Assembly (NCBI GenBank): GCA_963745675.1
Contig: CAVUYM010000016.1
Location: forward strand, 182,576 to 246,575
DNA length: 64,000 nucleotides
Direction: 5' to 3'
From: JAUIIK01 sp963745675
GTDB lineage: Bacteria > Chloroflexota > Chloroflexia > Thermomicrobiales > CFX8
Part shown: piece after piece, positions 10,015 through 18,734 of the stretch
How positions within the stretch are numbered: position 1 is the first letter of the stretch
Layout of the letters: each line of letters opens with the position of its first letter
The notes under the pieces: model-generated
Seen by the model: only the letters and a program-made list of their open reading frames with translations
Database searches by the model: none
Told to the model about the DNA's origin: nothing
Program-made: the position numbers and the translations under genes

Positions 10015-10337
10015 AATGTCGCCATCTCCTGGCGTTGTTGCCCGAAATGCGCAACCTGCAGGGCAGAGATCGCTCTGGTCAGAGCTGCCCTTCCGGCCGG
10101 CGTAGCCCGGTAGAAGCGCCGCCGAGGACGGCCTTCCCGCTCCGCGATCAATGGGTCTTCCCATTCGGACTCCAGCAATCCCCATCGCTGGAGGTGGTCG
10201 AGGGCCTTGTAGAGCGTCCCGTGTGGAGTCAAAAGCCTCGCGCCGTCCCGATCCTTAATCTCCCTCGCCAACATGAAGCCATGCAGCTGAACCTGGCCGC
10301 AAATGGCCAGATCAGTCGCAGCTTGGAGGATCGACAC
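10011..10337 (-). CDS. PadR family transcriptional regulator
   Basis: A 108-residue winged-helix repressor. The family hallmarks are LHGFMLAREI in the N-terminal helices, LTPHGTLYKALDHLQRWGLL in the recognition-helix region, and the wing sequence RPRRRFYRATPAGRAAL. The start is a GTG at 10337, since a stop codon lies shortly upstream in frame and no ATG is available. It is first in a two-gene unit with the membrane protein that begins inside its stop codon. PadR proteins usually repress their own operon in response to phenolics, drugs or envelope stress; the ligand here is unknown. Confidence 0.87.
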   Translation of the reverse strand: MSILQAATDLAICGQVQLHGFMLAREIKDRDGARLLTPHGTLYKALDHLQRWGLLESEWEDPLIAEREGRPRRRFYRATPAGRAALTRAISALQVAHFGQQRQEMATL

Positions 10338-10574
10338 CTCGATGGAGATCGGCGTGTCTGATTTTGCGTTTCATGCCAAAAGAATAGGAAGATATCTTCG
10401 GTTTGTCAACTCGCTGCACGAAATTGTGTTCGTTGACCGAGCAGAAGTGCTCAAGGATCCTGGAGCGCACGTGCGTGGATATAAGGTTCTGCAACGAGAC
10501 AACGACGAGGCTTCGCCCCCGCTGCCGGTTGATTTTCGTTGCAACCCTGGAAGATCAGGGCCATAAACACCGCA

Positions 10575-13500
10575 TCACATCACGGCGTCGAACAAAGCTC
10601 CCGACGATGCGAGGAAATTCTGCCGTAGATCGTCATCGGGAATCCGTGGAGCAATCTGCTGAACGATTCCACGAGCTGCAAGCACTGCCTCGGATGCTTC
10701 ATCGTCTCGTCCAAGGGAATGGTAAAGGCAAGCAAGGTCGAGCTGAATCTTCCAAAGCCTGGCGGGTCTGTCAAGATGAGTCGCGCCGCGTCTGGCCGCC
10801 TCAAGTGCTTCAAAAGCGTCGTCGGTTCGACCCAACTGAATGAGCGCGCGACCACGACGCCAGGCGATTAGTGGAATGTCCTCCTGGGACGTGACGCTGA
10901 GTCCCGTCTCCAGAAGGCGATCGAGTGTCGTCAGAGCCGTTGCATAATCTCCAGTCGCAAACGACCAGCTTGCATGAGCGGTCCAGATGCGCCGCTGGCC
11001 CACTGTTTTCATGGGTAGATCATTCACTAATTCGTTCAAGAGCTCGCTGGCTCGATCTATCTGTCCGAGATCGAGCAGCACGTCTACAAATAGCCCTGTG
11101 TTGAAGTGAATGAAATGCAACGACCCGGTCTCCCGCACAAGCTCCGTCGATTCTTCGAGCATATCAGCAGCCTGATCCAGTGCCAGTATGTCTTGCAACA
11201 GACACCCAAGCATCGCGAGGCTGGAAGCGAGCCATTCGCGGTGAGCGATCTCGCGCGAAATTTCGATTGCCTCATGGAGGTGCTCGAAGGCCTCATCATA
11301 GCGACCGGCGATAGCGTAGAGCCCGCCCAGGTTCAGCATTGCGTACGCCTCACCCGAACGCCAACCAATCTCTCGTGCCAGCTGTTCAGCCCGCAGGCCA
11401 CAGGCTTCAGCACCTTCATACGATGACACGGACGCGGATGAGATCGTGTCGAACACCCACGAGCCACTTAGAATTGTCATCGAGGCGCGTGTCGAGGATA
11501 ACGCCTGAAGATCTCTTCGGCGTTCGAATATATCGACGACGCGTTCGTAGCGAACTCTCATCTCAACCGGATCGCCAGCAGTAAGGGCTGTAACACCAAG
11601 ATAGTCGATAGTTGCGGCGAGACCCGCCTCATCGTCGAGATCTTCGAATATCGCGAGGGCTTCGAGATGCGCATCCCGAGCTTCGTCAATCCGCTCTGTG
11701 TTCATACACCAGTTGCCGACGCGGTTGAGGCTGTGCCCGAGAGCCACCGGATCGTCGAGTCGTCGTGCCAGTTCGAGTGCCTGCTCAAACCAGTTTCCGG
11801 CCTGATGGTAATCGACACCCTCCCACGAACGGCCGACATCTACGAGCGTTTCCCACTCCTCGCGCAGGTCGCCTCCCGCGCGAGCCAGCTCCAGCGCGAC
11901 ATCGAAATCTCGCCGCGCCGCGTCGAGGCGACCGAGGGTTTCATGGGCCCGGCCACGCTGTCGCAATAGCCGGGCTGGCGGGGTCTGTCCAAGATCATCG
12001 GCTGCCTTCAGCGCGCGGCTGAAGTGCTCGATAGCCTCCAGCGGCGCATAAAGCGATTGAGCGCGGACACCTGCCGTCTCAGCATAGGTCACCGCCCGAG
12101 CGTCTCTCGCCAGCGCAAAGTGTTGCGCGAGCAGACCGGCATGCTCATCCCGCACGCCAACGTGCAGGCGTTCCAATGCCTCGCCAATCTGGAGGTGCAG
12201 TCGCTGAAGCGTGCGCCGCAACATCGACCGGTAGATCGCTTCCCAGATCAACGCATGGTGAAAAACATAGCTCTCCGGGCCAGCATAGGTATCTGGATGA
12301 ATAAGCGTCGCAAGCTGGAGGGCCTCGAGATGATCGTCGAGCGTCGCAGGGTCGCCGATGACCTCAAGGAGTTCGTCATAGTTGAACCGCCGGCCAATGA
12401 CGGAAGCGAGCTGCAGGGTCCGCTTCGTTCCACCGTCGAGCATATCGACACGTTCCTGGACGAGCGCCTGCAGCGTCGTAGGAATCTCTATCGTTGAAAG
12501 GTCAACGTCGTCGGATACCGTCCACTTCGGTTCTCCAGACTCGGAACCCAGTTTGACGAATCCATGCTCTATGAGCGAGCGGACCATCTCCTCGGCAAAC
12601 AGCGGATTCCCATCGATGCGTTCAAGGATCATCTGGCGTAGTGAGTGCGGAAGATCGACGTCGGGAAGCAGCGCATCAATGAGCGCATCGGATGACCGCC
12701 CTGCCAACGGCGCTAATGTGAGGCTGAGACAATCGACCCCCAAACTAGCAGAGAGACGTTCATGCACCGTCCAGGAAGGCGCTTCTCTATCCGGGCGAAA
12801 AGTCAGGATGAAGAGCATTGAGAGCTTGAGCAACTCCGGCACGAGCTGTTCGAGCAACTCCGCCGACGACGAATCAACCCAATGGAAGTCTTCGATCACG
12901 TAAACGCAACGACCAACTCGCTCGACTCGGGCATGCCAGATGTGCTCGAACACCAGAGCGAGCTCCTTGCGGAAGTCCGCCACAGCGCCCATACCGGCGC
13001 CGTTTGCAGGTGATCCTTCAGGATCACCGCCGGTTTTGAGTAGACGGCTGACCGCCTGGGTAGCTCGATCCCGCTCCCGCGGATCCAGATCGGACAATGC
13101 CCAGCCGAGACGATCTTCGATGACCGAGCGAGACACGTCATCTCTAGTATCAAGATCGCGCGCCAACCGACGATGCACCAAGCCATACGGCGTCGTCTCT
13201 TCAAAGGACACAAGCTGATCTTCGATCCAGGAACCCTCTTGGTGTTCTGGATCAGCGCGCCAACCGCTCCGAAGCTCCCCGAGTAGGCGACTCTTACCCA
13301 ACCCGGTCTCGGCCACGATCGCGATCACACCACCGTGGCCGGCATCCAACTCGCGCAGCCGATAGCGCAGCAGATCCAGCTCGCGATCTCGACCAACCAC
13401 CGGCGCGGCGAAGTCCTGCAGCCCACGCTGCCGGCCCAAACCAGACATCCGTTTCAGAACTCGATATGCCTCGACGCCTTCTGCTTTCCCTTTCGCCTCA

Positions 13501-14009
13501 ATCACCCCGAGCGGCTGAAACTCGAAATACCGCAGTGCCAGCCGGTAGGTTTCGGAGGTGACCTGGATCGTCCCCGGCTCCGCCGTCTGCTCCATCCGGG
13601 CGGCGATGTTCACCGTGTCGCCCAGCGCCGTATATTCTCGCGCCGCATGCGATCCGAACTCGCCGGTCACGACAATGCCAGTATTGATGCCCACCCGGAC
13701 ATCGATATCGAACCCGTATTCAGCATGCAACCGCTCCCGATGGTCCGCGATGCCACTCTGAATATCGAGTGCAGCGAGGATGGCGCGCTGGGGATCGTCT
13801 TCTCGGGCCGTCGGTGCGCCGAAGAAGGCCAGGACAGCATCACCCATCAGCCGGGCAACCGTGCCATCATGACGCTCAATTGGATCAATCATCAGTGGAA
13901 AAACGACGCGAACGACCTCGGACCAGTCCTCGGCATCGACCTCGCTAGCGAGCGCCGTCGAACCCACAATGTCACAGAAGAGAACCGTTACGATGCGTCG
14001 CTCTTCCAC
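10575..14009 (-). CDS. Class III adenylate/guanylate cyclase with AAA ATPase and TPR domains
   Basis: A 1144-residue signalling protein. Residues 1-185 form a class III nucleotide cyclase domain: metal-binding Asp13 in FCDIVGST and Asp57 in MGDAVLAFFG, then GINTGIVVTGEFG and DTVNIAARMEQ. An AAA_16/NB-ARC ATPase follows from VVGRDRE (about residue 205), with Walker A AETGLGKS at 233-240. From about 700 onward the protein is a chain of TPR-like helical repeats (many LG, EALELAR and AYAMLNLGGLY units). Such proteins are thought to couple ligand or partner binding at the repeats to cyclic nucleotide output. It has no membrane segment. It is the longest intact frame in the window, notable among so many broken genes. 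Confidence 0.9.
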   Translation of the reverse strand: MEERRIVTVLFCDIVGSTALASEVDAEDWSEVVRVVFPLMIDPIERHDGTVARLMGDAVLAFFGAPTAREDDPQRAILAALDIQSGIADHRERLHAEYGFDIDVRVGINTGIVVTGEFGSHAAREYTALGDTVNIAARMEQTAEPGTIQVTSETYRLALRYFEFQPLGVIEAKGKAEGVEAYRVLKRMSGLGRQRGLQDFAAPVVGRDRELDLLRYRLRELDAGHGGVIAIVAETGLGKSRLLGELRSGWRADPEHQEGSWIEDQLVSFEETTPYGLVHRRLARDLDTRDDVSRSVIEDRLGWALSDLDPRERDRATQAVSRLLKTGGDPEGSPANGAGMGAVADFRKELALVFEHIWHARVERVGRCVYVIEDFHWVDSSSAELLEQLVPELLKLSMLFILTFRPDREAPSWTVHERLSASLGVDCLSLTLAPLAGRSSDALIDALLPDVDLPHSLRQMILERIDGNPLFAEEMVRSLIEHGFVKLGSESGEPKWTVSDDVDLSTIEIPTTLQALVQERVDMLDGGTKRTLQLASVIGRRFNYDELLEVIGDPATLDDHLEALQLATLIHPDTYAGPESYVFHHALIWEAIYRSMLRRTLQRLHLQIGEALERLHVGVRDEHAGLLAQHFALARDARAVTYAETAGVRAQSLYAPLEAIEHFSRALKAADDLGQTPPARLLRQRGRAHETLGRLDAARRDFDVALELARAGGDLREEWETLVDVGRSWEGVDYHQAGNWFEQALELARRLDDPVALGHSLNRVGNWCMNTERIDEARDAHLEALAIFEDLDDEAGLAATIDYLGVTALTAGDPVEMRVRYERVVDIFERRRDLQALSSTRASMTILSGSWVFDTISSASVSSYEGAEACGLRAEQLAREIGWRSGEAYAMLNLGGLYAIAGRYDEAFEHLHEAIEISREIAHREWLASSLAMLGCLLQDILALDQAADMLEESTELVRETGSLHFIHFNTGLFVDVLLDLGQIDRASELLNELVNDLPMKTVGQRRIWTAHASWSFATGDYATALTTLDRLLETGLSVTSQEDIPLIAWRRGRALIQLGRTDDAFEALEAARRGATHLDRPARLWKIQLDLACLYHSLGRDDEASEAVLAARGIVQQIAPRIPDDDLRQNFLASSGALFDAVM

Positions 14010-14084
14010 TAGCCGTCACCATCCAGCGTCGTTCCAGCAGCGTTGAGTCGCCAAGAATGCGATAGTCGATGATATACCAAGCTG

Positions 14085-14378
14085 TCATGGAGTGGTTCGC
14101 CAATCGATGCTTGTGCCCTCAGATGCAATCATCACCGGCGAGGAAGCATCAATAGGAGTTAGCTCATCCTGCGTCATCTTTGAACATGCTGTACTTTGAA
14201 ACGCAGCTAGCCAACTGTCGTCGCCCGGCGTCATAGCGGCGCCCAACGCATGGTCGAGCCTGAGTTCTATTCTCCACTTGATCGTGTCACAATCGTCGAA
14301 GAGTTCGGCCCCGTTTACTGCCGCGACTGGATAGCCGCCGTTTCGACAATGAGGTTGTGGATAGACGAGATCGATCAA
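14085..14378 (-). CDS. Possible small hypothetical protein
   Basis: An open frame of 97 residues in the intergenic stretch between the cyclase start and the divergent kinase gene. Its composition is not clearly coding: no domain, signal peptide or membrane segment is visible and no strong ribosome binding site precedes it. Four cysteines occur without a recognisable pattern. It may simply be an open stretch in the shared upstream region. Confidence 0.25.
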   Translation of the reverse strand: MIDLVYPQPHCRNGGYPVAAVNGAELFDDCDTIKWRIELRLDHALGAAMTPGDDSWLAAFQSTACSKMTQDELTPIDASSPVMIASEGTSIDWRTTP

Positions 14379-14399
14379 AGCGATTGAAGGAACCGGGTA

Positions 14400-15413
14400 A
14401 TGCTCGAAAAACCCGAACTTGAAGACGAACTCCTGGTTCGCAACATCCGCGAGAGCTTCATGGTCAATATCCGAGAGGTCACATTTCTACCGCTCGGCGC
14501 TGACATCAACACCGCTGTCTATCGGGGCGACGCCGCGGACGCAACCCAATTCTTCATCAAGCTTCGACGCGGCGAACGCAGTGGTCTGAGCATCCAGATT
14601 TCACATCTTTTGTCGGAAAGCGGTGTCGCACAGGTCATCCCGCCAATACCTGCTTCCAACGGACAACTCTGGGTAACGATTGACGACTTCCTGGTAACGC
14701 TGACGCCCTATATCACCGGCCAGAATGGATTCGACTGCGCTCTATCCGACGAGAACTGGGCCACGCTTGGACGGGCGCTGAAGACTATTCACAGCATTGA
14801 GCTGCCGGACGCTTTGCGCGCGCGCCTCCCACATGAGGATTTCTCAGATGAATGGCGAGAGCTCGTGCGTGCTTTTCAGTTGCAGGCGAACGGCAGCGAA
14901 TTCGTCGATGTCTCAGCCGGGCAGATGGCTGAAATCATGCGGGAGAAGCAGTCGATCATCTCCGAATTGCTCGACCACGCCCAACAACTCGGCGACGAAT
15001 TGCGCCAACGAGAGATGGAGTTCGTTCCCTGCCACGCGGACATCCACGCCGGAAACGTCCTGATTGACGAAGGGGGCAAACTCTATGTCGTCGATTGGGA
15101 CACCTTCATGCTTGCGCCGAAGGAACGCGATCTGATGTTCGTCGGCGCTGGCATCGGCGATAGCTGGCGAGGTGAGCGAACGGAACGCAACTTCTACGCA
15201 GGTTACGGGCCAACTGAGATCGACTGGTCAATCATCGCCTACTACCGTTGCGAGCGGATCATCCAGGATATCGCAACGTTTGGCCAGCAACTCTTCCTCT
15301 CGCCGGAGGGAGGCGCGGATCGACCACGCGCAGTGAGCTTCGTCGCCAGCAACTTCCAACCGAATAGCACCATCGACATAGCGCTGGAGTCCGTGCAACG
15401 CGCCCTCGCCTAG
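14400..15413 (+). CDS. Aminoglycoside phosphotransferase (APH) family kinase
   Basis: A 337-residue protein kinase-like phosphotransferase. The Brenner-type catalytic loop CHADIHAGNVLID supplies catalytic Asp and Asn, and VVDWDTF supplies the metal-binding Asp. The N-terminal half has the nucleotide-binding lobe (FFIKLRRGE contains the ATP-contacting Lys). Layout and length resemble the spectinomycin/APH(9) branch and fructosamine or choline kinases, so resistance should not be assumed. Two more APH-family genes in the window (about 42 and 45 kb) are broken; this one is intact. Confidence 0.85.
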   Translation: MLEKPELEDELLVRNIRESFMVNIREVTFLPLGADINTAVYRGDAADATQFFIKLRRGERSGLSIQISHLLSESGVAQVIPPIPASNGQLWVTIDDFLVTLTPYITGQNGFDCALSDENWATLGRALKTIHSIELPDALRARLPHEDFSDEWRELVRAFQLQANGSEFVDVSAGQMAEIMREKQSIISELLDHAQQLGDELRQREMEFVPCHADIHAGNVLIDEGGKLYVVDWDTFMLAPKERDLMFVGAGIGDSWRGERTERNFYAGYGPTEIDWSIIAYYRCERIIQDIATFGQQLFLSPEGGADRPRAVSFVASNFQPNSTIDIALESVQRALA

Positions 15414-15443
15414 CGCGAGTATGTTCCCTCCATGGCGCCGGAT

Positions 15444-16205
15444 TCAGCCCATCCGGTAGCCAGCGATCCAGCCACCATCGGCAACCATCGACGAGCCGGT
15501 TATGAACGAAGCTTGCTCGGAGCAAAGCCAGACCACAAGATCCGCGATCTCCTCTGGCTCACCGACCCGGCCGATCGGCTCCAGGGCAACGAGCGGCGCG
15601 AGCGCCTCGTCGCTAGAACCAACCGCCTCCTCGATCATCGGCGTGCGGATGAAGCCCGGGCAGACAGCGGTAATACGGATGCCGCTTGTCGCGTAGTCGA
15701 GCGCCGCCGACTTCGTCAGACCCAAAATGCCATGTTTGCTGGCAACGTAGGCGGAACTACCTGCAAAGCCAACCTGACCCAGCACCGATGAGCAGTTGAC
15801 GATTGCACCACTGCCCTGACGAAGCATCTCGGGAATCTCATACTTCATTGAGAGCCAGACGCCAGTGAGATTGACATCAATGACCTTGCGCCAATCCTCA
15901 GGCGAATAGTCAGCCGCAGAGCCCATCGGACCGGCGATACCGGCATTGTTGAAGGCGTAGTCGAGCCGGCCGTAAGTTTCGACGGTCACATTGACCATAT
16001 TCTGAACTTGATCGGCGTCGGTAACATCCGCCTCGACGAAGAGGCCTTCGCCTCCAGCCTCCCTGATGGCCATGAGAGTTTCTTCACCATGTCCGGGATT
16101 GAGTCCGGCAGCGACGACACGTGCACCGGCGCGAGCGAACGCAATTGCCGTTGCACGTCCAATCCCTGAACTTGCCCCAGTCACCAGGGCTACTTTCCCG
16201 GTCAT
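15444..16205 (-). CDS. SDR family NAD(P)-dependent oxidoreductase
   Basis: A 253-residue classical short-chain dehydrogenase. The cofactor motif TGASSGIG is at residues 9-16, NNAG follows, and the catalytic Ser plus YxxxK appear as NCSSV and SAYVASK. The C-terminal GSSMVADGGW matches the classical end. The absence of an arginine after the glycine motif fits either cofactor, so NADH or NADPH cannot be chosen with certainty. The substrate is unknown. Gene order suggests a single-gene unit, separated from the upstream membrane-protein gene by a strong hairpin. Confidence 0.9.
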   Translation of the reverse strand: MTGKVALVTGASSGIGRATAIAFARAGARVVAAGLNPGHGEETLMAIREAGGEGLFVEADVTDADQVQNMVNVTVETYGRLDYAFNNAGIAGPMGSAADYSPEDWRKVIDVNLTGVWLSMKYEIPEMLRQGSGAIVNCSSVLGQVGFAGSSAYVASKHGILGLTKSAALDYATSGIRITAVCPGFIRTPMIEEAVGSSDEALAPLVALEPIGRVGEPEEIADLVVWLCSEQASFITGSSMVADGGWIAGYRMG

Positions 16206-16241
16206 ATCGAAGCTCAGTCATTTCATTGCCTTCTTATTAGG

Positions 16242-16275
16242 GGCCGCCCGCGGCGCGAATACACCGCGGGCGGCC
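16242..16275. terminator. Strong GC-rich hairpin between convergent-spaced genes
   Basis: A perfect 12-bp inverted repeat (GGCCGCCCGCGG and its complement) with a 10-base loop lies just after the stop of the bactofilin-like gene on the minus strand. There is no following T-run, so it may act as a Rho-assisted terminator or an mRNA 3-prime end stabiliser. Confidence 0.6.
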
Positions 16276-16300
16276 AAATCGTCAGCCTTATGTCGAGCGC

Positions 16301-17266
16301 TCACCACACTAACTCGCGGGCGAAGGTTCTTCGCGCATCGCGATCGTCGACTGACATTGAACGACTGGCTCTGCCGCGCCAGGCGTTCCAGGCCAGCAGG
16401 GTCAACGCGCCTGCGCCAACCACGGCAGCGATGAATTGGATCATCCCGCCGAGGAACGGAATCAAGCCGACAGCATGGAGCACTACAACACCAAGCACTG
16501 CGGCAAGGTAGGGATGCTCGATCGTCGCCGGGTCGCGCCCGCGCTCAACCAGCCAGAGGCCGATGCGGGTCCCGGCCACTACATAGCCCAGGCCAGCCAT
16601 GAGCGGCATCAGTAGCAATAGGAGCGCCAGTCCAACCGGAATTCCGAAGATCGTCAAGATCGCCAGCACGGCGAAGATGGGAATCAAGATTCCGCCGACC
16701 ACCGTGGCCAGAATTGTCGCCCCGGTTCGCCTGGTGATGAACTCGGCAGACGTCACCAGTTGCCGGCCACCAACCGCCGCAAACAGCAGCGCAACAACGA
16801 CCGAGAAGATCGCCATCGCAGCCCACAGGAAGGCCGAGACCGCCAGAGAATCCCAGGTCGACCAGGTGACGGCCGAACGCTCGTGGGTAGAACCACCGAC
16901 GATGCTGCCGGGGGCCCTGGTGAGATCACTATCGTATAGGTTGAGGTCTCCTTCGATCCGGGCACTTTCCAACAAATTGATATCGCCGCTGACAACCACG
17001 ACGTCGCCGTTAACGGTGCCGCTCAGTGTGGCCGATCCATCGATGACCACGAGCGCCTCCGTCACATTCCCGGCGATGGTGGCATCCTCAGAAATGACAA
17101 CGACCGTGCCGGCCGATTCACCGGCAGCAAGTTCGAGCGGACCGTTGATCCGTATGAGCACGTCATCTTCGGGCGCGCTACCGCCTGTCTCCTGCTGAGC
17201 CAGAGCGGACGAAGGCAGCAACACCAGAAGAAACAGCGTCAGGACAAGCAAGGTTTTGAATCGCAT
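16301..17266 (-). CDS. Bactofilin-like/polymer-forming secreted-membrane protein
   Basis: A 321-residue protein. A signal peptide (MRFKTLLVLTLFLLVLLPSS up to ALAQ) is followed by a region of short repeats such as ISEDATIAGNV, VIDGSATLSGTV and VVSGDINLLESA, the beta-helical pattern of bactofilin or polymer-forming cytoskeletal proteins, here predicted outside the membrane. Four to five hydrophobic helices make up the rest, including a proline-rich turn around IPIFAVLAILTIFGIPVG. The start at MRFKT is preferred over one 11 residues earlier because it begins the signal peptide. A role in envelope organisation is possible but unproved. Confidence 0.8.
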   Translation of the reverse strand: MRFKTLLVLTLFLLVLLPSSALAQQETGGSAPEDDVLIRINGPLELAAGESAGTVVVISEDATIAGNVTEALVVIDGSATLSGTVNGDVVVVSGDINLLESARIEGDLNLYDSDLTRAPGSIVGGSTHERSAVTWSTWDSLAVSAFLWAAMAIFSVVVALLFAAVGGRQLVTSAEFITRRTGATILATVVGGILIPIFAVLAILTIFGIPVGLALLLLLMPLMAGLGYVVAGTRIGLWLVERGRDPATIEHPYLAAVLGVVVLHAVGLIPFLGGMIQFIAAVVGAGALTLLAWNAWRGRASRSMSVDDRDARRTFARELVW

Positions 17267-17303
17267 GTGAATCCCTTCCTCTCCTGCGATCAGATACAAA
17301 CGA

Positions 17304-17339
17304 GGGTTGGGACGGCATTATTTCTGATCGTCCCAACCC
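17304..17339 (-). terminator. Hairpin downstream of hsp20
   Basis: An 11-bp inverted repeat (GGGTTGGGACG and complement) with a 14-base AT-rich loop lies 25 bases after the hsp20 stop. Its position fits a terminator for hsp20 and it also separates hsp20 from the bactofilin-like gene. Confidence 0.6.
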
Positions 17340-17363
17340 AGAGGGGGGACGCCGCCAGTTTGA

Positions 17364-17798
17364 CTATTCAGATTGGACTGCGATCTTCCGGCCTGGCGTC
17401 TGCTCTCTCTTCGGCAGCGCCACACGCAGAACTCCGTCGCGCAACGTCGCTTCAGCGCGATCATCATCCACTGCAGCGGGCAGCAGGATCGAGCGCTTCA
17501 CCGTCCCGACACGACGCTCGCGACGGTGCCAGGTAGCATCGCGTTCTTCGCGCTCGTCCTCGGTATTCCCCTCGATATGAAGCGAGCCGTTGCGGACATT
17601 GATCTCGATCTCGTCTCTGGTATAACCGGGCATCGAAGCGGTCACGACGATCTCGTCGTCAGTCTCCTCCATGTCTACCGGTAACGGGATGCGATCGAGG
17701 ATCTCGTAGGGCCAGCCCTCGACCTCTGAGAACATACGGTTGATCCGGTCCCGGAAGGTGTCGACGGGTGGTATCGGGCGTGTAGTCGTGATGGACAT
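17364..17798 (-). CDS. Hsp20/alpha-crystallin small heat shock protein
   Basis: A 144-residue small heat shock chaperone that holds unfolding proteins in an ATP-independent way. The alpha-crystallin domain spans roughly residues 38-135, with VDMEETDDEIVVTASMPGY at its start and the hallmark GVLRVALPK near the end; the short N- and C-terminal extensions are typical. GGGAGG precedes the ATG by a normal gap. Two 14-bp direct repeats lie 72-108 bases upstream of the start and may be a regulatory site. It is flanked by a terminator-like hairpin. Confidence 0.92.
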   Translation of the reverse strand: MSITTTRPIPPVDTFRDRINRMFSEVEGWPYEILDRIPLPVDMEETDDEIVVTASMPGYTRDEIEINVRNGSLHIEGNTEDEREERDATWHRRERRVGTVKRSILLPAAVDDDRAEATLRDGVLRVALPKREQTPGRKIAVQSE

Positions 17799-17869
17799 TG
17801 ATAATCCTCCCTTGAATGATCTTTCACGAGACGAACGGTCGACTATCTCCAGAATAGGGCCGATGTCGT

Positions 17870-17906
17870 TGCAAGCGTCACAACATTCGCTGTGCAGGCG
17901 TTACAA
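17870..17906 (-). promoter_or_regulatory. Two direct repeats upstream of hsp20, candidate operator
   Basis: On the plus strand TGCAAGCGTCACAA (17870-17883) and TGCAGGCGTTACAA (17893-17906) match at 12 of 14 positions with a 23-bp period, about two helical turns. They sit where an operator or activator site for hsp20 would be expected. They match neither the CIRCE nor the HAIR element. Function is inferred from position only. Confidence 0.4.
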
Positions 17907-18137
17907 ACGTGTTAAGTCAACCTCCACCGCTATGCTTTTCCACGCACATACCGGCAAATGCCAGCCACCGGCTCCATTTTCACGCAACATAGAAGGTAGA
18001 TTGGTTCGGTTGCGGACGGAAGATCGACCGAGATTTCGACGACAGTTAATCCTGATTGGCCAATCCATCCCCACATTCTGCCGCCCGCGTTCGACTAAAC
18101 TGCGGTGGTCGTCACCACTACTGGAATGGAACATGCG

Positions 18138-18734
18138 ATGCACATCTTCCTGGAAACCGAACGGCTCATCCTGCGACGCTTTACCGAAGATGACGTCGAC
18201 AATCTCGTCGAACTCGACAGCGATCCCGACGTCATGCTCTATATCACCGGCGGCAAGCCGACGCCGCGTGAAACTATTGAAACGGATTACCTGCCGGCCT
18301 TTCTGGCCTATTACGAACGTGGAGACCGCTACGGTTTCTGGGCTGTCGTCGAGAAGTCGAGCGGCGACTTCCTGGGCTGGTTCCACTTCCGTCCACCACA
18401 TGATTCGACCGATCCGGACGTTGCCGAGCTTGGCTACCGCTTACGCAAAACGGCGTGGGGCAAGGGCTACGCGACTGAGGGTTCGCGGGCGATCATCGAC
18501 AAAGGGTTCCGTGAACTGGATGTCCAGCGGGTCACCGCCTATACCTTTGAGAAACATGAGGCATCACAGCGTGTGATGGAAAAGGCGGGACTCTCATTTG
18601 TGCGCCGGTTCCGCATGACTCCCGAACAGCTCGAAGCCGAGGGACTCGCACCGGAAGATTTCTGGGATGGCGACGATGTCGAATTCGCGTTGGACAAAGC
18701 CGACTGGGAACGACAACGGGGCACAGACGCTTGA
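18138..18734 (+). CDS. GNAT family N-acetyltransferase (RimJ/RimL-like)
   Basis: A 198-residue acetyltransferase of the Acetyltransf_3 group. ETERLILRRFTEDDVDNL is the standard entry of this group, YRLRKTAWGKGYATEG holds the acetyl-CoA pyrophosphate-binding loop, and VMEKAGLSFV is the C-terminal motif. The target may be an N-terminal amine of a ribosomal protein or a small molecule; sequence does not decide. The ATG at 18138 is preferred, with other ATG codons at 18105 and 18126 in frame. The last four bases overlap the TTG start of the phosphodiesterase gene, so the two form a coupled pair. Confidence 0.85.
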   Translation: MHIFLETERLILRRFTEDDVDNLVELDSDPDVMLYITGGKPTPRETIETDYLPAFLAYYERGDRYGFWAVVEKSSGDFLGWFHFRPPHDSTDPDVAELGYRLRKTAWGKGYATEGSRAIIDKGFRELDVQRVTAYTFEKHEASQRVMEKAGLSFVRRFRMTPEQLEAEGLAPEDFWDGDDVEFALDKADWERQRGTDA

